Source of the DNA: an uncultured SAR116 cluster alpha proteobacterium
GTDB lineage: Bacteria; Pseudomonadota; Alphaproteobacteria; Puniceispirillales; Marisalimonadaceae
Direction of reading: 5' to 3'
Length of the DNA stretch: 64,000 nt
Assembly (NCBI GenBank): GCA_902529515.1
Contig: CABZWX010000006.1
Location: 1 to 64,000, forward strand
Shown: piece after piece, positions 62,835 to 64,000 of the stretch
Position numbering within the stretch: the stretch's first letter is position 1
How the letters are laid out: the number at the start of each line of letters is the position of its first letter
Notes under the pieces: generated by a model
Seen by the model: only the letters and a program-made list of their open reading frames with translations
What the model was told of the DNA's origin: nothing
The model's database searches: none
Program-made: the position numbers and the translations under genes

Positions 62835-63261
62835 ATGAAATTAAGAAAAAAAGATCCTTGGAAATCTGCCAGTGAATACTCCAAAGATTTATCTGGTTTA
62901 ACTATAAATTTATTAGTTAAGGACATTAAACATTCAAAAATTTTTTACAAAAAATTATTAATGCTAAAATTATATATCAAGATCCTGATTTTGCAGCGAT
63001 AGAAGGGTTTGGAAGTAGATGGTGTTTTCATTCATACCATACTTATGATAAACACCTATATATATTATAAAAAATTCTACACCAAAAGGATTAGGAATAG
63101 AATTAAGAGTTATAGGTTGTGATCCTGATAGAGCAGAAGAAAGAGCAAGAAAAGAAAAATATATTATTTTATCTAATTCAATGAATAAACCTCACGGTAT
63201 GAGAGAATGTTACATGCGTGATAATAATGGATTTTGTTGAGTGCCATCCATTTTGGTTTAA
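62835..63261 (+). pseudogene. Decayed VOC (glyoxalase/bleomycin-resistance) family gene
   Basis: Pieces in different frames: MKLRKKDPWKSASEYSKDLSGLTINLLVKDIKHSKIFYKK / NAKIIYQDPDFAAIEGFGSRWCFHSYHTYDKH / IKNSTPKGLGIELRVIGCDPDRAEERARKEKYIILSNSMNKPHGMRECYMRDNNGFC(TGA)VPSILV. Confidence 0.85.
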
Positions 63262-63272
63262 ATTTTTATAAA

Positions 63273-64000
63273 TCACCAACCATTAGTTCTTGACCAACTG
63301 TCCACAATTGTTCCGTTTTCTAAAATATTATAATTACTGTAAGCTGCGCAAGTTAAACAAGCATGATTTGGTAATATGCGAACTAAACTTCCTATAGGTA
63401 ATTTATCAAACCAGCTTGTGTTATCTATATTGATTGAACCATGCTCTTGATGAACTTCAGAAATGTTGAGTCCTTCATGGGCTAGTGCTGTGTTAGGATC
63501 ACAAACTAATCCGTACCCAGCTTTAGGCATAAAATTATTTGCACTAGTATCTTTTGATAAGGCTAATGCACCAGCATCAATTAATATTTTTCCTTTTTGT
63601 TGATTATGACCAATTACACTTGATAAAACGGTTAAAGCTATTTCATCTATTTCACAAATACCCCTTGAAGCCTGAGCTAAATCCCAAAACATATAAATCC
63701 CTGCTCTTACTTCAGTGATACCTTTTAATTGTTCAGCATAAAACATTGTAGGAGTTGATCCTATACTTATGATAGGAGGATTATTTTTGGTATTTACAAA
63801 ATTCTTCAAAGAAGCAATAGCTTGTTCACGTTCAATGTTACTAATTGATATAATTTCTTTTTTATTGTTGGTTGAATAACTATGACCAGCATGGGCTAAA
63901 ACTCCCAACAACTTTGTATAATGATTTATGTTGAAAACTTTAGATATTTCTCTAATTTTTTCATCTTGATAAGCTAAACCGCTTCTTCCTTCACCACAGT
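63273..64000 (-). CDS. D-threonine aldolase / DSD1-type PLP enzyme (alanine racemase N-terminal fold), 5' truncated by window edge
   Basis: Frame is open to the window edge (CGEGRSGLAYQDEKIREISKVFNINHYTKLLGVLAHAGHSYS...); SIGSTPTMFYAEQLKGITEVRAGIYMFWD, VHQEHGSI, RILPNHACLTCAAYSNY. Confidence 0.9.
   Translation of the reverse strand, partial: CGEGRSGLAYQDEKIREISKVFNINHYTKLLGVLAHAGHSYSTNNKKEIISISNIEREQAIASLKNFVNTKNNPPIISIGSTPTMFYAEQLKGITEVRAGIYMFWDLAQASRGICEIDEIALTVLSSVIGHNQQKGKILIDAGALALSKDTSANNFMPKAGYGLVCDPNTALAHEGLNISEVHQEHGSINIDNTSWFDKLPIGSLVRILPNHACLTCAAYSNYNILENGTIVDSWSRTNGW

Overview
AT-rich chromosomal window from a marine-type alphaproteobacterium, inferred from gene order and protein motifs; the exact clade is not resolvable by eye. 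Coding density is high and most genes are core. They include purH (5' truncated), mutY, a DUF721-DsbA-SMC block, the F0 ATP synthase operon (atpI-B-E-F'-F), ispH, a frameshifted thrB, rnhA, a dsbD-like gene, an M16 peptidase gene, thrC, the cytochrome c oxidase operon (SURF1, ctaE, ctaG, a 47-aa small ORF, ctaB, ctaD, ctaC), tldD, gshA, rsmE and ubiA. These are followed by a photoheterotrophy cluster (blh-crtY-crtB-crtI-proteorhodopsin), argC, pmbA, a lipid A/Kdo cluster (ABC exporter, DUF374, waaA, lpxK, lpxL), xseA, purD, tadA, an rluB-like gene, rsmD, mutL, lspA, ileS, ribF and mscS. Toward the right edge lie chaC, a GMC oxidoreductase, a TauD-type dioxygenase, an HTH protein, a DnaJ/TerB protein, a decayed VOC gene and a partial D-threonine-aldolase-like gene. 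The main items for a second look are: (1) three tandem unannotated small membrane-protein ORFs at about 44.5-45.0 kb, one with an internal WWxDGxNK repeat; (2) a Q105 (blue-type) proteorhodopsin separated from its retinal genes by a strong hairpin terminator, with a 21-bp perfect palindrome matching the Fur 7-1-7 box and a second palindrome upstream; (3) a single-nucleotide homopolymer frameshift in thrB; (4) a VOC-family pseudogene; (5) a hairpin inside the F0 operon directly after atpE; (6) three putative gamma-glutamylcyclotransferase-fold proteins in the window. No CRISPR array, rRNA, convincing tRNA or mobile element was seen.
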